The translations under genes were made by a program, and so were the position numbers. The notes under the pieces are model-generated. The model saw only the letters and a program-made list of their open reading frames with translations, searched no databases and had not been told where the DNA came from. From assembly GCA_003562815.1 (NCBI GenBank), contig PWTO01000247.1:1-53113 (forward strand): 53,113 bases of DNA, in the 5' to 3' direction. The DNA is from Chromatiaceae bacterium. GTDB taxonomy: Bacteria; Pseudomonadota; Gammaproteobacteria; Chromatiales; Chromatiaceae. Shown here in pieces: positions 31,307-38,917 of the stretch; positions within the stretch are counted from its first letter, which is position 1, and each line of letters begins with the position of its first letter.

Positions 31307-31450
31307 ATGGCTGATATGAGAAGCCTATCGGGCCTCACGCCTGAGCAAGCAAAAGAGTTTCACGAGCAGTTCAAAGTGACCTATACCGCTTTCGTCGGTA
31401 TCGCCGCACTGGCTCACATCCTGGTTCTGGCCTGGAAGCCTTGGTTCTGA
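31307..31450 (+). CDS. pucB: LH2 antenna beta subunit, copy 1
   Basis: A 47-residue single-helix antenna polypeptide. It has a polar N terminus (SLSGLTPEQAKEFHEQFKVTY) with H19, one membrane helix, and H37 in ALAHILVLAWKPWF as the bacteriochlorophyll ligand. It pairs with the alpha subunit to bind B850-type pigments in the peripheral antenna ring. GGAGGG lies 9 bases upstream of the ATG. It is followed after 44 bases by an alpha gene, and the whole pair is duplicated downstream. LH2 rather than LH1 is inferred from alpha subunit features. Confidence 0.92.
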   Translation: MADMRSLSGLTPEQAKEFHEQFKVTYTAFVGIAALAHILVLAWKPWF

Positions 31451-31494
31451 GCACCGCCTTCCCACTGAACTGAACATCGCTAGAGGATTTACTC

Positions 31495-31713
31495 ATGTTC
31501 CAAGACGTCTTCAACTACAAGCCAAAAGAACAGGACTACCGGATCTGGCTGGTTCTGAACCCAGCAACCTGGTTGGTTCCGATCCTGATGTCCGTGTTCT
31601 TGCTCGGCATCCTGATCCACGCTTTCCTCTTCACCGTCAGCCCTTACGGCGAGTATTGGGGTGCTGAAGCAGCACCTGCCGTCGAAGCTGCTCCGGCACC
31701 TGCCGCAGAGTAA
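31495..31713 (+). CDS. pucA: LH2 antenna alpha subunit, copy 1 (with Ala/Pro-rich tail)
   Basis: A 72-residue antenna polypeptide: cytoplasmic start, IWLVLNPATWLVPILM, and a membrane helix with H42 (GILIHAFLF) as the pigment ligand. The EYW motif (Y54, W55) beyond the helix recalls the Y/W pair that hydrogen-bonds B850 in LH2, as opposed to the F/L of B820 forms; this is inference. After it comes a 16-residue tail rich in Ala, Pro and Glu that copy 2 lacks. From residue 16 on, 36-plus residues are almost identical to copy 2. Confidence 0.92.
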   Translation: MFQDVFNYKPKEQDYRIWLVLNPATWLVPILMSVFLLGILIHAFLFTVSPYGEYWGAEAAPAVEAAPAPAAE

Positions 31714-31726
31714 GAAGAGACCTTAT

Positions 31727-31750
31727 CGATCGCTGCAAAACGCAGTATCG
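31727..31750 (+). other. Hairpin between the two LH2 gene pairs
   Basis: CGAT..CTGC-AAAAC-GCAG..ATCG can fold within the 93-base gap between the first alpha and the second beta gene. Such intercistronic stems often stabilise or process antenna mRNAs, so the two pairs may be expressed at different levels. No new promoter is clear in this gap. Confidence 0.35.
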
Positions 31751-31806
31751 TGATTCAAGCCCTGGACACGTCTCCAGCGGCACCCACCTTTTCAGGAGTC
31801 AATCAA

Positions 31807-31950
31807 ATGGCCGAACAAGCTAGCCTCTCGGGTCTTTCCCCCGATCAAGCAAAAGAGTTCCACGAGCAGTTCAAGGTGACCTACACCGCTTTCGTCGGCA
31901 TCGCCGCGCTTGCTCACCTGCTGGTTCTGGCTTGGAAGCCTTGGTTCTGA
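31807..31950 (+). CDS. pucB: LH2 antenna beta subunit, copy 2
   Basis: A 47-residue beta polypeptide differing from copy 1 at only a few positions, mostly near the N terminus (ADMRS versus AEQAS) plus I/L after the ligand His. H19 and H37 are kept. AGGAG lies 9 bases before the ATG; a longer in-frame GTG at 31750 is rejected since the extension has no counterpart in copy 1. The very close nucleotide match to copy 1 indicates recent duplication or gene conversion. Confidence 0.92.
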   Translation: MAEQASLSGLSPDQAKEFHEQFKVTYTAFVGIAALAHLLVLAWKPWF

Positions 31951-32013
31951 TCGTTCGCTGATCACGACCTGCTCCAACCGTACAATTCAATCTCTGAAAG
32001 AGAGGGCTTAACG

Positions 32014-32184
32014 ATGGCCGAAATCCAAAAACCGAAAAATCCTGAAGACGACTGGAAGATCTGGCTGGTCCTGAATCCTGCGACCTGGTTGGTTCCGATT
32101 CTGATGTCCGTGTTCCTGCTCGGCATCCTGATCCATGCCTTCCTCTTCACCGTCAGCCCGTACGGCGCGTACTGGGGCGGTTGA
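32014..32184 (+). CDS. pucA: LH2 antenna alpha subunit, copy 2
   Basis: A 56-residue alpha polypeptide. Its membrane helix is identical to copy 1 from IWLVLNPATW to SPYG, with H41 as pigment ligand and AYW after it. The N terminus (AEIQKPKNPEDDWK) differs from copy 1 and the protein ends at YWGG, with no Ala/Pro tail. It is too short to be found by length-limited gene calling. It is the last gene of the antenna operon; stem-loops lie just downstream. Confidence 0.92.
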   Translation: MAEIQKPKNPEDDWKIWLVLNPATWLVPILMSVFLLGILIHAFLFTVSPYGAYWGG

Positions 32185-32248
32185 TCGGATCAAACCGATC
32201 CTCGGTGGCAGACTGATCGCTCAGCTGCGACCGACCGCTGATCGGACA

Positions 32249-32267
32249 CGAGTCAGCTTCTGACTTG
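32249..32267 (+). terminator. Stem-loop after the LH2 operon
   Basis: CGAGTCAG-CTT-CTGACTTG forms an 8-base-pair stem (one G-T pair) with a 3-base loop, 64 bases after the last alpha gene. Another stem (GATCGG/CCGATC, 32183-32200) overlaps the stop codon. A third, GCCGAC/GTCGGC at 32348-32364, sits near the end of convergent sixA. None has a clear T-run, so they could equally protect the mRNA 3' end. Confidence 0.35.
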
Positions 32268-32396
32268 ATCGATCGGCAGCGATCACAGGATCGCACTGAG
32301 CGCCGGCTCTGCGGCCCTCGCCCAACCCTTCTCAAGGGAGACGGCGAGCCGACGCGGAGTCGGCGCCAGCATGTGCAGAGAAGAAAACCCGAGCGC

Positions 32397-32909
32397 CTAT
32401 TTCAGCGCCTTGGGTCGAAGCAGGGTCAACAGGATCGCGCAGCCTGGCTCAAGCACGCACCAATCATCCGGCATCTCCAAGCGCGCCAAGGCCGCAGTTG
32501 GCAGCAGCTTGCCATCCTTTGGCTCGTCGAGATCGCCCTCGGTCAGATATCTGAGCAGGGATTCGAGCCCCGGATTGTGTCCCACCAGCAGGATCGATGC
32601 CGGCGCCCGCGCATGGGCCGCGAGCACTTCGAGCAAATGCCCGAGATCCGCCTCGTAGATCGCTGACTCCCAGCGAATATCGCGCTTGTCGTAATCGAGC
32701 CCCTTGCAGACCTTGAGCGCGGTCTTGCGCGCGCGCTCGGCCGGCGAACTCAGGATGAGCCCCGGCACCAGCCCTTCTCGATATAACCATTCGCCGATGC
32801 GCGGGGCATCTCGCCGGCCACGTTTGGCGAGCGGACGTTCGAGATCGGAGGGCGCGTCGCTGTCCCAGTCGGACTTGGCGTGTCGCAGCAACAGCAGCTC
32901 GCGAGCCAT
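32397..32909 (-). CDS. sixA: SixA-like histidine phosphatase
   Basis: A 170-residue histidine phosphatase. The catalytic motif LLLLRHAKSDWDSD (RHA/RHG) is at the N terminus; the second catalytic His is in LLVGHNPGLE. SixA removes phosphate from phosphohistidine of sensor kinases or PTS proteins in E. coli. Here the substrate is unknown, and similar proteins occur widely in proteobacteria. It converges with the LH2 operon and lies 92 bases downstream of priA. Confidence 0.85.
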   Translation of the reverse strand: MARELLLLRHAKSDWDSDAPSDLERPLAKRGRRDAPRIGEWLYREGLVPGLILSSPAERARKTALKVCKGLDYDKRDIRWESAIYEADLGHLLEVLAAHARAPASILLVGHNPGLESLLRYLTEGDLDEPKDGKLLPTAALARLEMPDDWCVLEPGCAILLTLLRPKALK

Positions 32910-33001
32910 GTGGAAGCATCATCAGGAGAGAAGGCAGGATAGCGAAGCGCTTTTTAACATAACCGTAACAAAAACAAAATAGTGAGCCCAGCATCCGGGG
33001 A

Positions 33002-35257
33002 TCACAGGCTGTCTTGCGGATCGATATCGATGCTCCAGCGCAGCCCACGGTGGCCCGATTGCGCTCGCAGGACGGGCAGTAATCGATCGATCAGCGCGTG
33101 CAAGGGTCCACGCTGGTGCGATTGCAGCAACAACTGGGCACGGAAACGCCCGGCCCGGCGCTCCATGCTCGCTGGGGCCGGGCCCCAGACTTCGACCGGT
33201 TCAGGCGCGAGACCCAGCACCTGCGCGCGCGCCTGACGCAAGAAATCGAGCGCCTGTTGCTCGACCCGGCTATCGGCGCGCAGCAAGGCCTGGAAGCTGA
33301 ACGGCGGCAGTGCGGCCTCGGCCCGCTCGGCCAGCGCGGCGGCGGCGAAGGCACCGTAACCCTGGCTCAATAATCGGATCAGGAGCGGATGATCGGGGTG
33401 GCGCGTCTGCAGCATCACCGTGCCCGGCTGCTCGGCGCGCCCGGCCCGGCCCGCGACCTGGATCAGGAGTTGGGCCATGCGCTCGGTGGCGCGAAAATCG
33501 CTACCATAGAGCCCCTGGTCGAGATCCAGGATGCCGACCAGGGTCACGCCGGGCAGGTGATGGCCTTTGGCCAGCATCTGCGTGCCGAGCAGGAGCGGAT
33601 AGGCGCCATCGCGCGCGGCGCCGAGCAGGCGCTCGAGGTCGCCCTTGCGGCGCGTGCTGTCGCGATCGATGCGCGCCAGCGGAATGCCTGGAAACCGCTG
33701 CCGCAGGCTCTCCTCCACCCGCTCGGTGCCTTGCCCGAGCGGGCGCAGATCGGGCGATTCGCACTCGGGACAGTGCACCGGCAAGGCGCGTTGATCACCG
33801 CAGTGATGGCAGATCAGCAGGCCGCGATCGCGGTGCAGCGTCATGCGCGCGTCGCAGTGTCGGCAGGCGCTGATCCAACCGCAATCGTGACAGGTGAGCA
33901 CCGGGGCGAAGCCGCGGCGGTTGAGAAACAGCAGCACCTGATGGCCGGCCTCGATCACCGCCATCATCCGCGTCAGCAGTGCATGCGAGAGTCCGGTGAC
34001 CAAGGGTTGCGAGCGCACATCGACGACCAGGAAGCGCGGCGGTTTGGCGCCGCCGGCACGCTGGTGCAGGCGCAGATGCCGATAACGCCCGCGCTCGGCA
34101 TTGCGCAGCGTCTCTAGCGAGGGCGTCGCCGAGCCCAGTAGCACCGGGCAGTGGCGGATCTGGGCGCGGCGCACGGCGAGATCGCGCGCCGAGTAGCGGA
34201 AGCCATCCTGCTGCTTGAGCGAGACATCGTGCTCCTCATCGACGATCAACAGCCCCAGGTCTGGCAGGGGCGTGAAGATCGCCGAGCGCGTGCCTAGGAT
34301 CAGCCGCGCGTTGCCACGCGCGGCGCGTTGCCAGGCGCGCTCGCGCTCGCCCTCGGCGAGCCCGGAATGCAGCACCACGCGCTCGGTGTCGAGGCGTTGC
34401 GCGAAGCGCTCGGCGAGCTGCGGCGTGAGGCCGATCTCGGGCACCAACACCAGCACCTGCCGACCGCGTTCCAGCGCCGCGCCGATGAGACGGATATAGA
34501 CCTCGGTCTTGCCACTGCCGGTGACCCCATTCAAGAGAAAACACTGGAAGCCGCTCGCCCCATGGACAGCGGCAATGGCCGCTTGCTGCTCCTCATTGGG
34601 TGTCGGGCTCGGCTCGGGCCCAAGGGAGGCGGCGCGCGGTGCTGCGTGCGGCCTATCCTGTGGCACATCGAGCAGCGCAGAGCCGCTGGGCGCTGAGAGC
34701 AGGCAACGCTCGATCAGCCCTTTCTCTGCGAGGGCCTTGAGGATGGCGCGGCAGTCGCCGAGCTGCGCACGCAGTTCGGCATCCGCGAGGCCCTCGGGCC
34801 GCGCTTGCAGAAGCGCGAGCGCAGCCGCCTGGCGCGGGGCGCGCGACAGCAGCCCTGGTTGCGCTGCTGCGCCGGCGGTGCGCGGGCGCCACCCCTTGAG
34901 CTGCACCGCATGGCTTGCTTCAGGATAGCTGGGTACGGGCCGGCGCAGACGAGCGGGGAGCGCGCTGAAGATCGCCTCGCCCGGCGGACACCGATAATAG
35001 TCGGCCGCCCAGCGAATCAGCGCGAGGTCGTCGGCGCCGAGCAAGGGCTCCCGGTCGAGGCAGCGCTCGATCGACTTGAGCCGCTCGGGCGCGATCTGCG
35101 AGCGCTCCTGGCGGGCGACGATCATCCCGACGCGACGGCTGCGGCCAAAAGGCACCAGCACGCGCTGGCCCAGAGCGCAGTCCGCGTTCTCCAAAGGCAG
35201 TCGGTAGTCGAAAATCTCCGCTACGGGCGCGGCAACAGCCACTTGAACGATCGCCAA
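33002..35257 (-). CDS. priA: Primosomal protein N' (replication restart helicase)
   Basis: A 751-residue superfamily 2 helicase that reloads the replisome at collapsed forks. Order: N-terminal 3' DNA-binding domain (VAVAAPVAEIFDYRLP), Walker A NGVTGSGKTEVY, DEEH box (LLIVDEEHD), zinc-binding cysteines (LTCHDCGWISACRHCDARM...ICHHCG...CPECES, eight Cys), motif VI (QVAGRAGRAEQPG), and the C-terminal domain. Length is usual. The gene is divergent from the HNH operon, with 147 bases between. Confidence 0.96.
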   Translation of the reverse strand: MAIVQVAVAAPVAEIFDYRLPLENADCALGQRVLVPFGRSRRVGMIVARQERSQIAPERLKSIERCLDREPLLGADDLALIRWAADYYRCPPGEAIFSALPARLRRPVPSYPEASHAVQLKGWRPRTAGAAAQPGLLSRAPRQAAALALLQARPEGLADAELRAQLGDCRAILKALAEKGLIERCLLSAPSGSALLDVPQDRPHAAPRAASLGPEPSPTPNEEQQAAIAAVHGASGFQCFLLNGVTGSGKTEVYIRLIGAALERGRQVLVLVPEIGLTPQLAERFAQRLDTERVVLHSGLAEGERERAWQRAARGNARLILGTRSAIFTPLPDLGLLIVDEEHDVSLKQQDGFRYSARDLAVRRAQIRHCPVLLGSATPSLETLRNAERGRYRHLRLHQRAGGAKPPRFLVVDVRSQPLVTGLSHALLTRMMAVIEAGHQVLLFLNRRGFAPVLTCHDCGWISACRHCDARMTLHRDRGLLICHHCGDQRALPVHCPECESPDLRPLGQGTERVEESLRQRFPGIPLARIDRDSTRRKGDLERLLGAARDGAYPLLLGTQMLAKGHHLPGVTLVGILDLDQGLYGSDFRATERMAQLLIQVAGRAGRAEQPGTVMLQTRHPDHPLLIRLLSQGYGAFAAAALAERAEAALPPFSFQALLRADSRVEQQALDFLRQARAQVLGLAPEPVEVWGPAPASMERRAGRFRAQLLLQSHQRGPLHALIDRLLPVLRAQSGHRGLRWSIDIDPQDSL

Positions 35258-35304
35258 GAACGGCTCCCCTCGGTTCGGCGGACCTGGATGATCAGCGCCA
35301 CATC

Positions 35305-35332
35305 TTGCCCGAAATCAGCAAGCGTGTATTAT
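35305..35332 (+). promoter_or_regulatory. Putative sigma70 promoter of the HNH-kinase-KorB operon
   Basis: TTGCCC (35305-35310) and TATTAT (35327-35332; five of six consensus bases) are 16 bases apart. The predicted start at about 35339 gives a leader of some 65 bases to the HNH ATG. Judged by eye only. Confidence 0.4.
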
Positions 35333-35404
35333 TGCGGCGACGGGCTGGTCGCTGTCGAATCCTTTCGATCCCAAGCGCAGGTCGTCGAGCCAGGTTTCCG
35401 AGCT

Positions 35405-36001
35405 ATGTTGACATTGAGCCAACAAATCCTGCGCACCGATCTCGCCGGTATGCCACTGGAGTGGATCGATTACAAAGCCGCCGCCAGACTCTACTTTTTA
35501 GGCCAAGTCGCCTACGCCTGCGGCCATCCCATGCTCTTACTGAGGGGCGGCGTCAATGCCCGCACCCACGTTCGCAGCGAGCTGCGGATTCATTCGATCA
35601 TCGCCACCCATGGCGCCCATCACGGGCCGACCAAGATGACCGATGACTATGTGCCGCCGCTCTCCAATCACACCCTGTTCCAGCGCGATGACCACCTCTG
35701 TCTCTACTGCGGCGGACGCTTTTCCTCGCGCCATCTCTCCCGCGACCATGTGCGACCGGTGAGTCGCGGCGGGTCCGACGAGTGGAACAACGTCGTCTCG
35801 GCCTGCGTGCGCTGTAACAACTACAAGGCTGGGCGTACGCCCGAAGACGCCGGGATGCAGCTGCTCGCAGTGCCGTTCACGCCGACCCATGTCGAGTATA
35901 TCTATCTGATGGGGCGCAACGTGCTGGCCGACCAGATGGCGTTTCTGCGGGCGCATTTTCCACGCACGAGCCCCCTGCTCAAGCGCCTGGCCACTGCCTG
36001 A
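35405..36001 (+). CDS. HNH endonuclease-domain protein
   Basis: A 198-residue protein. The N-terminal part (LRTDLAGMPLEWIDYKAAARLYF) is shared by a common bacterial HNH subfamily. The C-terminal half has the nuclease core: CLYCGGRFSSRHLSRDHVRPVSRGGSDEWNNVVSACVRCNNYKAG, where two CxxC pairs bind zinc and the DH...N...N residues form the active site. The chromosomal role of these stand-alone proteins is unknown. There is no phage or restriction context here: the next genes are a fructosamine kinase (13 bases on) and a KorB-like protein, suggesting an operon. The ATG at 35405 is the family start; longer upstream frames overlap priA. Confidence 0.85.
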   Translation: MLTLSQQILRTDLAGMPLEWIDYKAAARLYFLGQVAYACGHPMLLLRGGVNARTHVRSELRIHSIIATHGAHHGPTKMTDDYVPPLSNHTLFQRDDHLCLYCGGRFSSRHLSRDHVRPVSRGGSDEWNNVVSACVRCNNYKAGRTPEDAGMQLLAVPFTPTHVEYIYLMGRNVLADQMAFLRAHFPRTSPLLKRLATA

Positions 36002-36014
36002 GGGGGGCTCGCAG

Positions 36015-36893
36015 ATGACCGATTGGCAAGCCATCGCGGAGCAGATCGGCGCAGCGCGCGGACGCGCTTTCGAGCCCGGGCGGGCGCAAGCCATTGGCGG
36101 AGGCTGTATCAACCAGGCTGTCGTCCTCGGCGAGGGCGAGCAACGGGTATTCGTCAAGCTCAACAGCGCCGATCTGCTCGCCATGTTCGAGGCGGAAGCG
36201 GCAGGCCTGGCCGAGATGGCGGCGACCCATAGCATCCGCGTTCCCGAGCCGATCTGCACCGGCAGGGTTGGCCATCAGGCCTTCATCGCCATGGAACACA
36301 TCGCGCTCGGCGGCGCGCGTGGCGACGCTGCGGCCGCCGGCCGGCAATTGGCCGCCATGCATCGCGCCACGCGCACGCGCTTCGGCTGGGAGCGCGACAA
36401 CACCATCGGCTCCACTCCGCAACCGAACCGGGAGCACGACGATTGGGTCAGCTTCTGGGGCCAGCAGCGCCTCGGGTTCCAGTTGGAGCTGGCGGCACGC
36501 CAGGGTTACCGAGGGCGTTTGCAACAGCAGGGTGAGCGCTTGCGACAAGGGTTCTCGGCGCTGCTCGAGCATGCCCCGTCACCGTCGCTGCTGCATGGCG
36601 ATCTGTGGGGCGGGAATCTTGGCTACGCCGCCGGCGGACAACCGGTGATCTTCGACCCCGCCTGCTACTATGGCGATCGCGAAACCGATCTCGCGATGAC
36701 CGAGCTGTTTGGAGGGTTCGGCGGTCATTTTCGTGCGGCTTACGAGGAGTCTTGGCCGCTGAGTCCCGGCTACCCGGTGCGCAAACAGCTCTACAACCTC
36801 TACCATATCCTCAATCATCTCAATCTCTTCGGCGGCGGCTACCTGCGCCAAGCCGAAGGCATGATCGACCGGCTCCTCGCCGAGCTTGGCTAA
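36015..36893 (+). CDS. Fructosamine kinase family protein
   Basis: A 292-residue kinase of the fructosamine/ketosamine-3-kinase family, a protein-kinase-like fold. Motifs: GGCINQAVVLGEGEQRVFVKLN (nucleotide-binding strand and Lys), the catalytic loop LLHGDLWGGNLGY, and IFDPACYYGDRETDLAM (DFD-like metal motif). Such enzymes phosphorylate sugar adducts on proteins or small molecules, starting their removal (deglycation). Complete length for the family (about 290). It lies between an HNH protein and a KorB-like gene with gaps of only 13 and 15 bases. Confidence 0.9.
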   Translation: MTDWQAIAEQIGAARGRAFEPGRAQAIGGGCINQAVVLGEGEQRVFVKLNSADLLAMFEAEAAGLAEMAATHSIRVPEPICTGRVGHQAFIAMEHIALGGARGDAAAAGRQLAAMHRATRTRFGWERDNTIGSTPQPNREHDDWVSFWGQQRLGFQLELAARQGYRGRLQQQGERLRQGFSALLEHAPSPSLLHGDLWGGNLGYAAGGQPVIFDPACYYGDRETDLAMTELFGGFGGHFRAAYEESWPLSPGYPVRKQLYNLYHILNHLNLFGGGYLRQAEGMIDRLLAELG

Positions 36894-36908
36894 TCAGGAG
36901 CCCTGCCG

Positions 36909-37769
36909 ATGAACAGCCCCCTGAGTGTCGCGGTGCCGAGTCCGCGCGCCCGCGATTACCAATCCAGCGTCAAGCCGATCTGGTGCCCCGGCTGCGGCCA
37001 CTTCGGCGTGCTCTCGGCGCTGACCAAGGCCCTTGCCGATTTGGAGCGCCCGAAGCACGAGATCGCGGTGGTCTCCGGTATCGGCTGCTCATCGCGCCTG
37101 CCCGCTTATCTCGACTGCTATGGCTTCCACGGCCTGCATGGCCGCGCCTTGCCGCTGGCCACCGGCCTCAAGATCGCGCGTCCCGACCTCTGTGTGATCG
37201 CCGCAGGCGGCGATGGAGATGGCTTTTCGATCGGCGGCAACCACTTCTTGCACGCTTGCCGGCGCGATCTGGATGTCACCTACCTGGTGCTGGATAACGC
37301 GGTCTATGGCATGACCAAGGGCCAGGCCTCGCCAACCACCGACCCCGATTGGACCCGCAGCCCGCTGACACCGCAAGGCACCGGCATGCCGCCGTTTCAG
37401 CCCATGGCCATCGCGCTGGCCGCCGGTGCCAGCTTCGTCGCGCGCGGCTTCAGCGGCGATCCGAACGGCCTCGGCGAACTGATCGTGCGTGCCATCCAGC
37501 ATCCTGGCTTCGCCTTCGTCCACATCCTCAGCCCATGCCGAACCTATCGTCCCGAGGACCAGGCGCACTGGAAGCAGGCGACGCATCCCAGCGGTGTCCC
37601 CCCGACGCGCGACCTTGGCGATGCAGCCAAGCTGATCCTGCAAGACGATGGCTTCGCGCTCGGGGTGTTCTATCAGGTCAGCCGGGCGAGTGCGGCAGCA
37701 CAAAGCGCATCGAAATCAGCATCGATCCGGGGCGGGCTGGCGGAGATCGAGGCGGAACTGCAACGATAA
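36909..37769 (+). CDS. 2-oxoacid:ferredoxin oxidoreductase beta subunit (orphan KorB/PorB-like)
   Basis: A 286-residue thiamine-diphosphate subunit. The N terminus has WCPGCGHFGVLSAL and later SGIGCSSRLPAYL and HILSPCRTYR; together these supply the four Cys of a [4Fe-4S] cluster. AAGGDGDGFSIGGNHFLHACRRD is the ThDP/Mg motif (GDGD) and DNAVYGMTKGQASPTT the substrate-side loop. Partners KorA/PorA usually sit immediately upstream, but here the upstream gene is a fructosamine kinase and no alpha or gamma subunit is in the window. In autotrophs these enzymes interconvert 2-oxoacids and acyl-CoAs with ferredoxin. The substrate cannot be told without the partner. Confidence 0.85.
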   Translation: MNSPLSVAVPSPRARDYQSSVKPIWCPGCGHFGVLSALTKALADLERPKHEIAVVSGIGCSSRLPAYLDCYGFHGLHGRALPLATGLKIARPDLCVIAAGGDGDGFSIGGNHFLHACRRDLDVTYLVLDNAVYGMTKGQASPTTDPDWTRSPLTPQGTGMPPFQPMAIALAAGASFVARGFSGDPNGLGELIVRAIQHPGFAFVHILSPCRTYRPEDQAHWKQATHPSGVPPTRDLGDAAKLILQDDGFALGVFYQVSRASAAAQSASKSASIRGGLAEIEAELQR

Positions 37770-37873
37770 CCGCCGCTGCTGACAGCGACAGCGCTGATCC
37801 TTAGGAATGTCCTTAATGAGGGATTTCCCTTATACTACGGTCATCGTTCTTTCAAACAGATCAGGTGTTAACG

Positions 37874-38269
37874 ATGACAACCACTGTCCATCGCCTTTTC
37901 ATCGGCGGCGCCCTTCTGCTCGGTGCCGCTGGCCCCACGCTCGCCGTGCAACCAGGCCAAGTGCTCAGCGGCATCGCCTCTTACTACCACGACAGCCTGC
38001 ACGGCAATAAGACCGCCAGTGGTAAGGCGTACAACAAGAACGCGCTCAGCGCCGCTCACAAGACGCTGCCGCTCGGCACTCGCGTGCGCGTCACCGAGCC
38101 CAACACCGGACGCAGCGTTGAGCTTGTGGTCAACGACCGCGGTCCCTTCACCAAGGGGCGTATCATCGATCTCTCGCGCCGGGCCGCCGCCGAACTCGGT
38201 ATGATCAAAAAGGGCGTCACGAAGGTGAAGGTTGAAATCCTCAGTCTCCCTGGTCAACGCGGCGCTTGA
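37874..38269 (+). CDS. RlpA-like double-psi beta-barrel protein
   Basis: A 131-residue exported protein with a signal peptide (LFIGGALLLGAAGPTLA). The remainder is a double-psi beta-barrel: GIASYYHDSLHGNKTASGKAYN, LPLGTRVRVTEPNTGRSVELVVNDRGPFTKGRIIDLSRRAAAELGM. The D of NDRGPF is conserved in RlpA-type lytic transglycosylases. There is no lipobox and no C-terminal SPOR domain, so this is a minimal form, perhaps soluble in the periplasm. The ATG at 37874 has AGGTG upstream. A strong-looking -10 (TATACT, 37831-37836) suggests its own promoter. Confidence 0.88.
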   Translation: MTTTVHRLFIGGALLLGAAGPTLAVQPGQVLSGIASYYHDSLHGNKTASGKAYNKNALSAAHKTLPLGTRVRVTEPNTGRSVELVVNDRGPFTKGRIIDLSRRAAAELGMIKKGVTKVKVEILSLPGQRGA

Positions 38270-38319
38270 CCCCATCTGCGCATCATTTCGCACCACAATC
38301 GTCTAGGGGACCGCATCCG

Positions 38320-38895
38320 ATGCCTACAATCGCCAAACACGCGCTCGCAACACTGCTCGTCGCAACCCCCCTCCTCGCGCTCGCCGACACCACGGCCGGC
38401 CTCGACGAGGAGGCAGGCGCTCTGATCCAAACATTCGCCTCCAGTCTGAAAGCGGAACTGGTCGAGGCCATGTCCGCCGGCGGACCGAGCCATGCCATCG
38501 GCGTCTGTCAGGAGCGAGCCCCGGCGATCGCCGCAACGCTGTCGGAGGACTCGGAGTGGAACATCGCCCGCACCAGCCTCAAGCCCCGCAATCCCGAGAA
38601 CGCACCGGACGCCTGGGAGACCGACGTCCTTGAGCAGTTCGAGTCGCGCAAGGCCGCCGGCAACGAGGTCGCCGGCATGCACTACGCCGAGGTGGTCGAG
38701 CGCAACGGGCAAGCAGCCTATCGTTTCATGCAGGCGATCCCGACCGAAGGCGTCTGCTTGACCTGCCACGGCACCCACCTCGACCCAGCGTTGGCGCAAA
38801 CCATCGATGACGCCTACCCCGAGGATCAGGCGCGCGGCTACTCGGTCGGCGACATCCGCGGTGCCTTCACGCTCAGCCAGCCCCTCCAGGACTAG
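38320..38895 (+). CDS. Exported mono-haem c-type protein with DUF3365 (Tll0287-like) domain
   Basis: A 191-residue protein with a signal peptide (ATLLVATPLLALA) and a Tll0287-like domain: LIQTFASSLKAELVEAMSAGGPSHAIGVCQERAPAIAA, RNPENAPDAWETDVLEQFESRKAAG, then the haem motif CLTCHGTH and the C-terminal GYSVGDIRGAFTLSQPL. The fold resembles sensor-type PAS domains with a covalently bound haem c in the periplasm. Function is unknown; related domains occur in signal proteins and small haem proteins. AGGGGA precedes the ATG. The next gene, a flavoprotein oxidoreductase, starts 22 bases after its stop. Confidence 0.85.
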   Translation: MPTIAKHALATLLVATPLLALADTTAGLDEEAGALIQTFASSLKAELVEAMSAGGPSHAIGVCQERAPAIAATLSEDSEWNIARTSLKPRNPENAPDAWETDVLEQFESRKAAGNEVAGMHYAEVVERNGQAAYRFMQAIPTEGVCLTCHGTHLDPALAQTIDDAYPEDQARGYSVGDIRGAFTLSQPLQD

Positions 38896-38917
38896 CCTTC
38901 AGCGGGAGCCCTCATCC

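Noticed and set aside
31066-31338. Minus-strand frames in the LH2 leader
   Set aside because: They cover the operators and the first beta gene in antisense and have no motifs.
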